This document shows, one piece after another, positions 55,134 to 64,000 of a stretch of DNA of 64,000 bases (positions within the stretch are counted from its first letter, which is position 1; each line of letters starts with the position of its first letter). This DNA comes from Bradyrhizobium sp. sBnM-33 (GTDB lineage: Bacteria > Pseudomonadota > Alphaproteobacteria > Rhizobiales > Xanthobacteraceae). The notes under the pieces were generated by a model. The model saw only the letters and a list, made by a program, of their open reading frames with translations, was not told the origin of the DNA and searched no databases. The DNA lies in assembly GCF_032917945.1 (NCBI RefSeq), contig NZ_CP136624.1:7192001-7256000 (forward strand), written 5' to 3'. A program made the position numbers and the translations under genes.

Positions 55134-56402
55134 ATGTTAGCTCCCGCCTCCCCCGAATCCGCCGGAATGTCCAAGGCCGCCCTTGATCGCCTCGAAGATC
55201 ATCTGAAGGAGCGCTATATCGATGCCGGCCGCTTCCCGGGGACGCAGCTCCTGATCTATCGCCGTGGCAAGGTCGTCCATTCGTCCGCGCAGGGCTTTGC
55301 CGATCTCGAACGCAAGGTGCCGGTCAAGGGCGATACGATCTTCCGCATCTATTCGATGACGAAGCCCCTCACTTCCGTCGCCTTCATGATGCTGGTCGAG
55401 GAAGGCCGCGTCGCGCTCGACGAGCCCGTGCACAAATATATTCCGGCATGGAAGAACCTCGGCGTGTTCGTGGCCGGTACGCACCCGGCCTTTCTCACCC
55501 GGCCACCGTCGCGGCCGATGCTGATCGTGGATCTGTTGCGGCACACCTCCGGCCTGACATACGGCTTCCAACAACGCAGCAACGTCGATGCGGCGTATCG
55601 CGAGAACAAGATCGGCGAGGTCATCAAGACCGGCACACTGCAAGGCATGATCGACGACCTCGCAAAAATTCCGCTGGAATTTTCGCCGGGCGAGGCCTGG
55701 AATTATTCCGTCGCCACTGACGTGATCGGCTATCTCATTGGGTTGATCAGCGGCAAACCGTTCGAGCAGTATCTGAAGGAGCGCATCCTCGATCCGCTCG
55801 GCATGAACGACACCGATTTCTTCGTGCCCAAGGACAAGGCGCATCGGTTCGCGGCGTGTTATTCGGCCGACCCGCAGGGCGGCTTCAACCCGCTCGCCAC
55901 CGAGCGCAAGGGAACGCTGACGCTGCAGGACGACCCCGCGACGAGTTCGTTCCTGGAGCCGCCATCGTTCATCTCCGGCGGCGGCGGCCTGTGCTCGACC
56001 ACGGCCGACTATCTCACCTTCTGCCGGGCGCTGCTCAATGGCGGCGAGCTCGGCGGTGTCCGCTTGTTGGGTCCCAAGACGCTGAAACTGATGACGTCGA
56101 ACCATCTGCCTGGCGGGGTCGACCTGCCGGCGATGTCGCGCTCGCTGTTCTCGGAAGCGGCCTATAACGGCATCGGCTTCGGCCTCGGCTTTGCCGTCAC
56201 CATGAACCCGGCGCAGACGCTGATTGCCGGCAGTCCCGGTGAATACAACTGGGGCGGTGCGGCAACGACCTCGTTCTTCATCGATCCGGCAGAAGAGCTG
56301 ATCACGATCTTCATGACGCAGGTGCTGCCGTCGAGCGCCTATCCCTTGCGGCGCGAGCTGCGCACCATGGTGTATGCCGCGATTGCCGACAGCAACCTCT
56401 GA
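55134..56402 (+). CDS. Serine beta-lactamase-family hydrolase (class C/EstB-like)
   Basis: A 422-residue penicillin-binding-protein-fold hydrolase. The SxxK nucleophile is S74-M-T-K77 (IYSMTK), Y191-S-V replaces the Y-x-N element, and a C-terminal W/G-GG motif (NWGGAATTSF) stands for the KTG box. No signal peptide is visible. Members are usually esterases or transesterases rather than true beta-lactamases. ATG 55134 has GGAG six bases upstream; ATG 55128 abuts it. Confidence 0.88.
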   Translation: MLAPASPESAGMSKAALDRLEDHLKERYIDAGRFPGTQLLIYRRGKVVHSSAQGFADLERKVPVKGDTIFRIYSMTKPLTSVAFMMLVEEGRVALDEPVHKYIPAWKNLGVFVAGTHPAFLTRPPSRPMLIVDLLRHTSGLTYGFQQRSNVDAAYRENKIGEVIKTGTLQGMIDDLAKIPLEFSPGEAWNYSVATDVIGYLIGLISGKPFEQYLKERILDPLGMNDTDFFVPKDKAHRFAACYSADPQGGFNPLATERKGTLTLQDDPATSSFLEPPSFISGGGGLCSTTADYLTFCRALLNGGELGGVRLLGPKTLKLMTSNHLPGGVDLPAMSRSLFSEAAYNGIGFGLGFAVTMNPAQTLIAGSPGEYNWGGAATTSFFIDPAEELITIFMTQVLPSSAYPLRRELRTMVYAAIADSNL

Positions 56403-56503
56403 GGTCGGCGGCCGGGCCACACGGAACCCGGCCGCTTCTCCAGTCGGCTCAATATCTTACTTTATTCTCTTATTGTTCTTGGCGAAATTCGGCGGCTTCT
56501 CCT

Positions 56504-58051
56504 ATGCTTGCCCCGATTGGGGGCGCCGATCCGGGGCTTGCGTTGCCGAAACTTTCACTGCCAGTGCGTCTTGCCCTTCTGGTCGCGGGAACCACGCTGC
56601 CGTTGATTATTTTCGCGGCCGGCATCGTTTTCAACCAATACAAGCAGGACCGCCAGAACGCGACGCAACGGGTCCTTGAAACGGTTCGCAGCATACGCCT
56701 CGTGCTCGACTCGGAGATGCAGCGGATCACCGGCGCACTCCAGGTGCTATCGCTGACAAACGCAGTGCGCGACGGGGATTTCGAGGGTTTCCGCCGCATC
56801 TGCCAAGGCTTCCTCGACCAGTATGGCGAAGGCGGCGTCGTGCTGGTGGCGAACCGCGAAGGCCGCCAGGTGTTCTCTTCTCTCACGCCTGATACGGCCA
56901 ACCTGCCATCACGCAACAACCTCCCGATGGTCGAGAGGGTGTTCGCGGAAAAGAAGCCGGTCTATTCCAACCTGTTCTTTGGGGCGGTCAAGAAACGCTT
57001 GATCGTAACGGTCGAAGTGCCCGTCATCGTAGATGGCGAAGTACTCTACGACATCTCCTTCAGTCCACCGATCGAGATTTTCCAGGCGATGGTCGAGCAG
57101 CAGCGACCGAGCAAGGATTGGACGATCTCTATCTTCGATGGCGAAGGTGTCAATTTCGCGCGCGTGCCGAATCCGCAGGAGACCATCGGCAAGCGTGCAT
57201 CGCCCTCCCTTTATACGCAGATGTTCAACAATCCAGAAGCCACCCTGCCGACGGTGTCGCTTGAGGGCGTGCCGCTGATTACAAGCTTCGCCCGCTCCTC
57301 GCTCACCGGCTGGACCATTGCCGCCGGCATCGCCGAAAGCTCGCTGGTCGCGCCGCTGTGGCGCAACCTCGCAATCACCAGCGTAGTTGGCGCCGTGCTG
57401 CTGATGGTCGGGCTCGGCTTCGCGGTGCGGATGGCAACCCAGATCGCCCGCGGCGAGATGCTCCACAATCTTCTGATCGAGGAACTCAACCATCGCGTCA
57501 AGAATACGCTCGCGGTCCTGCAGTCGATCGCCACCCAGACCTTCCGCAGCGCGAGCCGGGCGGAGCGCGAGAAGTTCGAGGGAAGGCTCGGCGCGCTGGC
57601 GGAGGCGCATAACTTACTCAGCCAGGAGAAGTGGCAGGGCGCGGAGCTGCGGGAAGTGATTTCGCGGGTGCTGCAGCCCTACCTGCTCAACAATCCGGAG
57701 CGGGTGCGGATGTTCGGACCGCAGGTCCCGCTGCCGCCGCGGCTCGCCGTCGTGCTGTCGATGATCGTGCACGAGATCGCAACCAATGCCGCTAAATACG
57801 GCGCGCTATCGAACGACACCGGGACCGTCGCGGTGGACTGGGAGATCCTCGAAGGAAGCGACGGGCGCAAGTTGCGGTTGATCTGGACCGAGGCAGGCGG
57901 CCCACCCGTCACCGCACCGGTGCAGCGTGGCTTCGGCTCGCGGCTGATCGAGCGCAGCGCACGCGACCAGCTCGGCGGCGAAGCAACCGTCGACTTTCTG
58001 CCGCGCGGCGTTATCTACACGGTAAGCTGCGCGCTCGACAGGGAGGAATAG
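56504..58051 (+). CDS. Membrane sensor histidine kinase, HWE/HisKA_2 type
   Basis: A 515-residue sensor. TM1 spans ~21-43, a periplasmic Cache-like sensor domain ~45-285, TM2 ~287-311, then an HWE-type kinase: phospho-histidine H330 in ELNHRVKNTLAVLQSIA, N428 in HEIATNAAKYGALS, and WTEAGGPPV in place of a classic G1 box. HWE kinases often serve light, stress or general stress signalling. No receiver gene is next to it, so it is an orphan. The downstream TRAP genes converge on it. No SD is obvious before ATG 56504. Confidence 0.9.
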   Translation: MLAPIGGADPGLALPKLSLPVRLALLVAGTTLPLIIFAAGIVFNQYKQDRQNATQRVLETVRSIRLVLDSEMQRITGALQVLSLTNAVRDGDFEGFRRICQGFLDQYGEGGVVLVANREGRQVFSSLTPDTANLPSRNNLPMVERVFAEKKPVYSNLFFGAVKKRLIVTVEVPVIVDGEVLYDISFSPPIEIFQAMVEQQRPSKDWTISIFDGEGVNFARVPNPQETIGKRASPSLYTQMFNNPEATLPTVSLEGVPLITSFARSSLTGWTIAAGIAESSLVAPLWRNLAITSVVGAVLLMVGLGFAVRMATQIARGEMLHNLLIEELNHRVKNTLAVLQSIATQTFRSASRAEREKFEGRLGALAEAHNLLSQEKWQGAELREVISRVLQPYLLNNPERVRMFGPQVPLPPRLAVVLSMIVHEIATNAAKYGALSNDTGTVAVDWEILEGSDGRKLRLIWTEAGGPPVTAPVQRGFGSRLIERSARDQLGGEATVDFLPRGVIYTVSCALDREE

Positions 58052-59374
58052 CTATTTAAGCATCTCCGGCACGATCAACCGTGGCAGGAACAACGAGACC
58101 TCGGGCCAGATGATCAGCGCGGCCAATACCAGCAGCATCGGTATCAGCATGATCAGCGTGTCTTTCAGCGCGTAGCGCAGCCGCACGCCGGCGATCGAGC
58201 AGGCGATCATCAGGCACAGGCCATAGGGCGGCGTCACCAGTCCGAACGCCAACGACACGATGGAGATGATCGCGAACTGAACGGGGTGCAGGTCGACCGA
58301 CCTCGCCAAGGGCTCCAGCACGGTGCCGACAATCACGATCGCCGGAATGGCGTCGAGAAAGCAGCCTACGACCAGGAAGCAGAATGCAATGAAGAACCCG
58401 GCCGCGACCGCGCCCATGCCCCAGGTCGAAACGTTGGCCAGGAGCTCCTGCGGTATCTTATAGTAGGCCAACAGCCAGCCGAACGCGCTGGCGGTGCCGA
58501 TGCAGAACAGCGCGACGCCTGCCAGGCGCCCGGTATCGAGCAGCGCCTTGTAGAGTTCGCGCGGGCCGGTTTCGCGGTAAAAGAACGCCGACAGCACCAC
58601 GGAATAGAGCACGGCGACGCAGGCGGATTCGGTAGCGGTGAACCATCCGAGCAGGATGCCGCCGACGATGATGAACGGCGTCGTCAGCGCCGGTATCGAT
58701 CGCCAGATGGCATAGCCGATGTCGGTCCAGCTCGATTTCGGGTAGGTCGGATAGCCGCGCCGCACCGCGTAGACATGCACCGTCGCCATCTGCGCGCCCG
58801 CGATCAACAGGCCGGGGACGATGCCGGCCAGATACATCGCTGCGATCGAGGTCGAGATCAGTCCGCCCCAAACGATCATCAGGATCGAGGGCGGGATGAT
58901 GACGGCGAGCACCGCCGATACTGCCGTGATGGCGATCGAAAACGAGAGATCGTAGCCTTCCTTGGTCTGGGCATCGATGAAGATCTTGGACTGGCTCGCG
59001 GCGTCCGCGGTGGAAGAGCCGGAAATGCCGGCAAAGAACACCGACAGCACGACATTGATCTGCGCCAGCGAGCCCGGCCAATGCCCGACCATCGAACGCG
59101 ACAACGCCACCAGGCGGTCGGTGATGCCGCCGATACCCATCAGGTTGGCGGTCAAGAGAAAGAAGGGCACGGCGAGCAGGATGAACGAGTTGTAGGCGTT
59201 GAAGGTCTCCTGCGTGAGCGACATCATCGACAGGCGGGGCTCGATCAGCAGGATCGGTACGCAGGCAAGACCGAGCGCAAACGCTACCGGCACGCGCACG
59301 ATGAGCAGGCCAACGAAAACGCCGAACAGGACCAGTGCGGCCTCACCGGCGGAAAGTACATTACCACCGTTCAT
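58052..59374 (-). CDS. dctM: TRAP transporter large permease (DctM-like)
   Basis: A 440-residue permease with about twelve membrane helices. Typical segments are FFAGISGSSTADAASQSKIF, VIIPPSILMIVWGG and GLVTPPYGLCLMIA. It is the channel-forming subunit of a tripartite ATP-independent transporter driven by a sodium or proton gradient. It overlaps dctQ by 14 bases. Its stop meets the stop of the kinase gene without a gap. Confidence 0.94.
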   Translation of the reverse strand: MNGGNVLSAGEAALVLFGVFVGLLIVRVPVAFALGLACVPILLIEPRLSMMSLTQETFNAYNSFILLAVPFFLLTANLMGIGGITDRLVALSRSMVGHWPGSLAQINVVLSVFFAGISGSSTADAASQSKIFIDAQTKEGYDLSFSIAITAVSAVLAVIIPPSILMIVWGGLISTSIAAMYLAGIVPGLLIAGAQMATVHVYAVRRGYPTYPKSSWTDIGYAIWRSIPALTTPFIIVGGILLGWFTATESACVAVLYSVVLSAFFYRETGPRELYKALLDTGRLAGVALFCIGTASAFGWLLAYYKIPQELLANVSTWGMGAVAAGFFIAFCFLVVGCFLDAIPAIVIVGTVLEPLARSVDLHPVQFAIISIVSLAFGLVTPPYGLCLMIACSIAGVRLRYALKDTLIMLIPMLLVLAALIIWPEVSLFLPRLIVPEMLK

Positions 59375-59885
59375 CGCTTCGCCCCGCCAGAATTTTCAAT
59401 TCGTCGATGATCTGTTCGCCTGCGAAGACGATCCACGTCACACCCGCCACGGGCCATGCGACATGAATCATCCAGAGCGGTAGATCGGCCAGTTCCGACG
59501 TTCGGTTCCAGGCGAACCGCGTGAATTCCAGGCCAGCCCACACAAAGACCAGCGCCATCGCCAGCACGCCGAGACGCGCGACGATCCGCACCGCGGCTTC
59601 CGCCCGCCGCGACAGGGTGGGCCAGACGTCGACCTCGAAATGCTGCGCCTCCCTGATTCCGACCATGGCGCCGATCATGATGGTCCAGATGAACAGGAAA
59701 CGCGCCATCTCCTCGGTCCAGATGTAGGACGGAATGAACGGCGTGTAGCGCGAGATGACCTGCAGGGTGACCGGAACGACCAGAATGCCGACACATGCGG
59801 CGAGCAGGATTTCCAATAATTTTGCATAGGCCGCCGTTGCGCGTCGCCATAGCGACGGGTTCGGCGGCATCGATATTTCAGTCAT
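59361..59885 (-). CDS. dctQ: TRAP transporter small permease (DctQ-like)
   Basis: A 174-residue protein with four membrane helices. The DctQ signature is WTEEMARFLFIWTIMIGAMVG near residues 58-80. ATG 59885 has GGAG five bases upstream. It bridges binding protein and DctM. Its 3' end overlaps dctM. Confidence 0.92.
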   Translation of the reverse strand: MTEISMPPNPSLWRRATAAYAKLLEILLAACVGILVVPVTLQVISRYTPFIPSYIWTEEMARFLFIWTIMIGAMVGIREAQHFEVDVWPTLSRRAEAAVRIVARLGVLAMALVFVWAGLEFTRFAWNRTSELADLPLWMIHVAWPVAGVTWIVFAGEQIIDELKILAGRSDERW

Positions 59886-59967
59886 CGTGGCTCCGGGAGG
59901 TAACAATCACGGAATGGGGCAAGCCGCATGGCTTGCCCCATTCCTATCGTGCGGGCAGCGACAATTC

Positions 59968-60966
59968 TCAGGCGACGTTGATCTTCTCGAAGATGGCTTC
60001 GGCGCCGATTTCCTTAGCGTAGCCAGCCATCACGGGATCGGCGAGCTTCTTCATGGCGTCGCGCTCCTCGAACGGAACGCGCTTGAGCTTGCCCGCCTTT
60101 TCCAGCGTATCGAGCTTGACGACCTCCTCACTCGACTCGAGCTGACGGCCGTAGTCGCCGGCTTCCTTGCCCGCCTTCATGATCGCGTCCTGTAGGTCCT
60201 TCGGCAGGGTCTTCAGCGTCTTCACCGAGAAGCAGATCGGCCGGATCGATACCGCGTGCTGCGTCAGGCTGAGATGGGGCGCGACTTCGTAGAACTTCAT
60301 CGCCTCGACGCCGGCGGCCTCGTTTTCGCCCGCCGAGATCACGCCGTTTTGGATGGCGTTGTAGACCTCGTTGTAGGCGATCACCGTCGGGCTCATGCCG
60401 ACGGCTGCAAACGTCTTCGACCAGATCGGAGCGCCCTGCACCCGCACCTTGAGTCCCCTGAGATCGGCGAGGTTCCTGAGCGGCTTGTTGGCGAAGATGT
60501 TGCGAATGCCGCCGCCCGCATAGCCGATCAGGACGACCTCCGCCTTGGTCGCGATTTCGTCGGCCACAGGTGCCAGAATATTCTTTTCGACCACCTTATT
60601 CATGTGCTCGATGCCCTTGAACACAAAGGGTGCATCGATGAAGGGAGCCGACTTTGCGAATGTCGACATGTGGGCCGGCGATACGATGCCGTAATCGACC
60701 GCCTTGCCCTGCGACATGTACTCGAAATACTGCTTCTCGAGACCAAGCGACGAGTTCTTGTGCAGCGTGAAGTTGACCGGCTTGCCGTAGTACTTCTTCA
60801 CCAGCTCTTCGAACCTGGTCAGCGCCTTGGTGAAGGCGTGATCGTCGTTGAACTGCACCGCCCCGTTGAGGGTAACGGGCGCCTGTGCCCTGACGATCGA
60901 TGGCATACCCAGCACGCCGGCAGCAGCCGTCGCACCGAGCCCTGCAAGTACGGTTCTTCGTTTCAT
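59968..60966 (-). CDS. dctP: TRAP transporter substrate-binding protein (DctP-like)
   Basis: A 332-residue periplasmic solute receptor. The leader KRRTVLAGLGATAAAGVLG is Tat-like and ends near ...VRAQA. The DctP region GLKVRVQGAPIWSKTFAAVG contains the conserved arginine that binds the carboxylate of the ligand. Ligands of this family are carboxylic acids (dicarboxylates, sugar acids, keto acids). First gene of the dctPQM operon. Confidence 0.93.
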   Translation of the reverse strand: MKRRTVLAGLGATAAAGVLGMPSIVRAQAPVTLNGAVQFNDDHAFTKALTRFEELVKKYYGKPVNFTLHKNSSLGLEKQYFEYMSQGKAVDYGIVSPAHMSTFAKSAPFIDAPFVFKGIEHMNKVVEKNILAPVADEIATKAEVVLIGYAGGGIRNIFANKPLRNLADLRGLKVRVQGAPIWSKTFAAVGMSPTVIAYNEVYNAIQNGVISAGENEAAGVEAMKFYEVAPHLSLTQHAVSIRPICFSVKTLKTLPKDLQDAIMKAGKEAGDYGRQLESSEEVVKLDTLEKAGKLKRVPFEERDAMKKLADPVMAGYAKEIGAEAIFEKINVA

Positions 60967-61869
60967 AGCTTCCTCCCCATTAACGCCCGTCCCTTGTTAG
61001 CGGGACTTTGGCCTGGCCGACGCGGCCACTACCGCAAAGCGTATGCAAATCGGTGCGGCTGTGGAAGCCAATTTAAGTAGTACCCCAGGCCAATAAGCCG
61101 CAGACGGCGAGGCCGATGATTGCAATCATTTTGGGCAATCCCGCCCCGGCTCCTCGGCCGAACCTGCGTCTCCCGGGCGCCAATAGCCGTAAGCGCCCGA
61201 CACCGTTTCGCGGCATGCGCGCCGCTGCGCGACATCGATCCATCGGTGGGATGCCGGCACAGTACAACCGGCACGCCGCAAATATTGCGCGGTGTCGGAT
61301 CCGGCCCGTCCGGCGGGCAAGGCGTTCCCGTTCGAACGACGCTGCGCCGGATCGATTTGCAGGATTCCGATAGCGCGGCGAGCACGCGGCTTGCTGCTAT
61401 TTCCCAGCACACCTGGTCCGAACGCGGAGCTGAACTCTGCTGCATTTTATCAGGCATCAGTTTCCGCGGAAATTTTTAGCAACAACCGCCGATGCGCTGC
61501 GGGCGATTGCGCAATCGGCCCGGCAGCCCGTAGAAATCCGGTACTTGATCGCGACACAGTAAGCATGCCGGCCAAAATCTGTGACCATTGAACTCGCGGT
61601 GGTTGTGGTTTGTCGAATATTTTGCCAAATGTAGCGGGCGGGGTTTTGTCAATATGCCCCGGGCGCCAACAGCTTTAGGTAGTTGGCGGCGCCGGTATCA
61701 GGATGCTTCCAACACGCACAAGCGGTTGGCTACCATCCCGCAATCTCTCAGGAATGCCGTGGTTCCCTGTACCAACTCACGGACCGGACTGACTTTAACG
61801 CGGTACATATGGATGAATCCCTGACCTACTTTTGCCAGGGTTTCCCGATTGAAGGACGGTAAAACCAGA
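60967..61869. other. 903-base stretch without a recognisable gene
   Basis: Both strands hold only short conflicting ORFs with no similarity I recognise (e.g. an 18-codon hydrophobic minus-strand frame ending at 61073). It presumably contains the promoters for dctPQM (left end, minus strand) and the XRE gene (right end). Composition is slightly lower in GC from ~61600. A degraded gene cannot be excluded. Confidence 0.5.
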
Positions 61870-62265
61870 ATGAACAGATCAGCAGCGAAAAAGATGAAAC
61901 AGCGCAGCGCCGGCAAACCCGATATTGAATTGGGCAAGCGGATTCGCCTGCGGCGTGTGGAACAGAAAATCTCGCAAGCGGAGCTCGGCGATAAGCTCGG
62001 CGTCAGCTTCCAGCAGGTTCAGAAGTACGAGAAGGGCGTCAACCGTGTCGGCGCAGCTCGTCTTCAGCAAATCGCTACCGCGCTCGACGTGCCGGTGACG
62101 TTCTTCTACGACGGCGACGGCAAGGCGCGCGAAGTCGAGAGCCTGCTCTTCCTGGACAGCGCGTTCAGCCTGAGGCTGCTGCGCGCCTACAGCAAGATCA
62201 AGGACCAGACTGTACAGCGTCAGTTGGTGTCTTTGATGGAATCGATCGCCGCCCACGAGGGCTAG
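61870..62265 (+). CDS. XRE-family helix-turn-helix regulator
   Basis: A 131-residue protein. The basic N-terminus is followed by an HTH_3 domain at ~20-80 (IRLRRVEQKISQAELGDKLGVSFQQVQKYEKG). The C-terminal ~45 residues form a helical tail. This architecture recurs in rhizobia (PhrR-like). ATG 61870 is used; the in-frame TTG at 61849 is unlikely. It stands alone between long non-coding stretches, with no toxin gene beside it. Confidence 0.9.
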   Translation: MNRSAAKKMKQRSAGKPDIELGKRIRLRRVEQKISQAELGDKLGVSFQQVQKYEKGVNRVGAARLQQIATALDVPVTFFYDGDGKAREVESLLFLDSAFSLRLLRAYSKIKDQTVQRQLVSLMESIAAHEG

Positions 62266-62662
62266 GCATTATCGCGCCTGGATCGCAGCACCGCGGACCC
62301 GATCATTCGCGCGAGAAATCGCCGGGTAGCCTGTTGCTGCGCTGGGCCAAAGCTTGAGCTGGCCGGGACTAGACTCGTACGACGCCATCGGGAATGGGGA
62401 TGGCGGAGCCCAGACGCACCGCAGCGAAAAAGCCGACGCGGCAAGTTTCCGACGATCACCGCCGGTTTGACCATCAACAACGACTGCATCACCGTCACGC
62501 CGATATCCCGCCACACGCAATGCGCGTGAGCCCGATCCTGCCCTGACGGCCTCACCTACTATCCGGCGCCCTCTGCTGGTCACACGTGCAAAGGCGGCAA
62601 TTGACCTCGGCGCGACGCTTGTCCGACAATGGATCAAGCCTCACGAGGGAAAGCCGCAACCG
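62266..62662. other. 397-base stretch without a convincing gene
   Basis: Minus-strand frames at 62262-62637 are arginine/serine-rich and lack family features, so they look like chance ORFs in GC-rich DNA. The right end carries GAGGGAAAG upstream of the crotonase ATG. No repeat or dyad stood out. Confidence 0.5.
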
Positions 62663-63484
62663 ATGCTCGACATCGCCAAAACTGCCGAAATATCCCATGC
62701 CGACGGCAAGATCCTGCAAATCGTCAGCGATGGCGTCGGCGTCATCACGTTCAACAATCCCGACAAGCGCAATGCGGTGTCGCTCGAAATGTGGGAAGGT
62801 CTGGGCCACGCGTTGACCGAACTGCGGGACAATCCTGACGTGCATGTCGTGATCCTGGTCGGCGCCGGCGACAGGGCGTTCGTCTCGGGCGCCGATATCA
62901 GCCAGTTCGAAAAGACCCGCCATAATGCGGCGGCGTCGGAAGAGTATTCCAAGCGGAGCGAGGCGCAACGCGCGCTTCTGGCGAGCTATCCGAAACCGAC
63001 GATTGCCTGCATCCGCGGCTTCTGCCTCGGCGGCGGCATGCAGGTTGCGATGCTCACGGACATCCGCATCGCCTCCGACAATAGCCAGTTCGGCATTCCA
63101 GCCGCCAAGCTCGGCATCGCCTATGGCTATGACGGGCTCAAGCACCTGGTCTCGCTGGTCGGCCCATCCTGGGCGCGGCTCATCATGTACACGGGCATGC
63201 GGATCGACGCTGCGGAAGCGTTGCGGATCGGGCTCGTCGACCGCGTGCTGCCGGATGAGGAGTTATGGGACGCCACCATGAAGATCGCGCGCACCATCTC
63301 CGGCAACGCGCCGCTCGCCATCAAGGCCGCCAAGATCACCATCGCCGAAGTGCTGAAGGACGAAAGCAAGCGCGACATGGATGCGATCAAGGCGATCGGC
63401 CGCGCCTGCATGGATTCGGAAGATTTCCGAGAGGGACGAACGGCTTTCATGGAAAAGCGCAAGCCGCAGTTCAAGGGGAAGTAG
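62663..63484 (+). CDS. Enoyl-CoA hydratase/isomerase family protein
   Basis: A 273-residue crotonase-fold protein. Oxyanion-hole segments are RAFVSGADIS (71-80) and IRGFCLGGGMQVAM (117-130). The two glutamates used by true hydratases are replaced: position 127 is Q (GGGMQ) and 147 is A (GIPAAKLG). Hydration by the classical mechanism is therefore unlikely; an isomerase, hydrolase, decarboxylase or other crotonase chemistry is possible. GAGGGAAAG precedes the ATG. No other beta-oxidation genes are adjacent. Confidence 0.88.
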   Translation: MLDIAKTAEISHADGKILQIVSDGVGVITFNNPDKRNAVSLEMWEGLGHALTELRDNPDVHVVILVGAGDRAFVSGADISQFEKTRHNAAASEEYSKRSEAQRALLASYPKPTIACIRGFCLGGGMQVAMLTDIRIASDNSQFGIPAAKLGIAYGYDGLKHLVSLVGPSWARLIMYTGMRIDAAEALRIGLVDRVLPDEELWDATMKIARTISGNAPLAIKAAKITIAEVLKDESKRDMDAIKAIGRACMDSEDFREGRTAFMEKRKPQFKGK

Positions 63485-63583
63485 TTAGTGGTTCGCACAA
63501 GATGGGTTGAGCTCTTCGCGAAACCGTCGTCGCTGAGCCACGACGTATGATATCGCTGCGCTCCACTACCGCCCTGCAACTGC

Positions 63584-64000
63584 TCAGGCAGCGGGTTGTA
63601 CCGAGCCAATGACAATCTTAGTGCTCGGCACAAACTCGTCTCGTAGGAGAGTTTGTTGGAGGGTCGTCTGAAAATCGCCGATAGCGCATTCCTTCTGATC
63701 GTAATTTGTGTCGTATCCCTCCGAGAGATAAATGCACACTCCAATTACACTTGGTTCATCGAAGATACGATTTACCCAGGAAATGACTTCATCAACTCTA
63801 CTCTTGAGATGCTCGATACGCTCCTTCGGTGAGAAGCTGGACGAAGGAGGATAGAATAACTCGTCCGACGTGTTTGAGACCGGTGAACCAAGTGCAAGAA
63901 ATGGCAAGCTACTAAGTTGAATGTTGTCGTGGCTTGAGCCGATGATATCAAAAACGATCTTCTGATTGATATTGGCGCCGAATTGGACGCAAAGTCGTCG
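63584..64000 (-). CDS. Hypothetical protein, partial (start beyond window)
   Basis: The frame is open from the right edge to a stop at 63584, giving at least 138 residues, with no start needed inside the window. I do not recognise a family. The visible part has a charged helix (SPKERIEHLKSRVDEVISWVN) followed by a beta-rich end (SVIGVCIYLSEGY, STKIVIGSVQPAA). Base composition is clearly more AT-rich than the rest of the window, which suggests acquired DNA or the edge of an accessory region. Confidence 0.55.
   Translation of the reverse strand, partial: RRLCVQFGANINQKIVFDIIGSSHDNIQLSSLPFLALGSPVSNTSDELFYPPSSSFSPKERIEHLKSRVDEVISWVNRIFDEPSVIGVCIYLSEGYDTNYDQKECAIGDFQTTLQQTLLRDEFVPSTKIVIGSVQPAA

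Noticed and set aside
61029..61457. Small ORFs upstream of the XRE gene
   Set aside because: Several conflicting frames of similar length on both strands with no recognisable motif.
62262..62637. Two overlapping minus-strand ORFs upstream of the crotonase
   Set aside because: Biased arginine/serine composition, mutually overlapping frames, no SD or similarity.

Overview
The window reads as chromosomal DNA of a Bradyrhizobium-type alphaproteobacterium (Nitrobacteraceae). The evidence is high GC, long GC-rich antisense ORFs, many short palindromic intergenic repeats of the kind common in that group (the CGTCATTGCGAG, GTAGGGTGGGCAAAG and TAGCCCGGATGGAGCG families), and marker genes: a BJP-1-like metallo-beta-lactamase and a nasC-flp-bjgb nitrate assimilation block. 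Family names were assigned by reading motifs and from memory of the families; no search was run.

86-8634 (minus strand): a seven-gene catabolic operon of unknown substrate. It encodes an NMT1/nitrate-sulfonate-type ABC importer, an enolase-superfamily enzyme, a Gfo/Idh/MocA dehydrogenase, a DUF993 aldolase-like protein and a sugar-isomerase-like TIM barrel, with a TetR gene upstream. 8763-15346: a VOC protein overlapping a glutamate dehydrogenase gene, two PfkB kinases, a FAD ferredoxin-reductase-like protein and a crotonase. 15479-21748: sugar-acid metabolism (IlvD/Edd dehydratase, uronate dehydrogenase, SMP-30 lactonase, aldehyde dehydrogenase) with an inserted B3 metallo-beta-lactamase. 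22146-25111: a stand-alone 2-oxo-acid dehydrogenase E1 divergent from an Lrp regulator, with a perfect dyad between them. 25112-33360: repeats, a LysR gene, a frameshifted cytokinin-dehydrogenase-like gene, a membrane DJ-1/PfpI protein, a zinc alcohol dehydrogenase, an EamA exporter and an aldo-keto reductase.

33557-54065 is a nitrogen-scavenging island. On the minus strand, a Urt/Fmd-type five-gene ABC importer (urtABCDE) leads into formamidase (fmdA), fmdB and aliphatic amidase (amiE), with no urease genes. Divergent from urtA is a two-gene signalling operon: a hybrid histidine kinase whose input half is an NCS1-type permease joined to the kinase by a cysteine-rich knuckle, and a LuxR-type response regulator. 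A sigma-54-like promoter sits just before the kinase. Next come nasC-flp-bjgb and nrtABC (nitrate reductase, flavoprotein, haemoglobin, nitrate importer). The narK gene that I recall between nrtC and bjgb in B. diazoefficiens is absent. The inferred logic is that the bacterium senses and imports amides or urea-like compounds and nitrate, then converts them to ammonium (nitrite reductase lies outside the window).

54086-64000: an intradiol dioxygenase, a serine beta-lactamase-like hydrolase, an HWE-type histidine kinase, a TRAP transporter (dctPQM-like), an XRE regulator, a second crotonase lacking both usual catalytic glutamates, and an AT-richer unknown ORF running off the right edge.

No tRNA, rRNA, CRISPR array, insertion sequence or phage gene was recognised.
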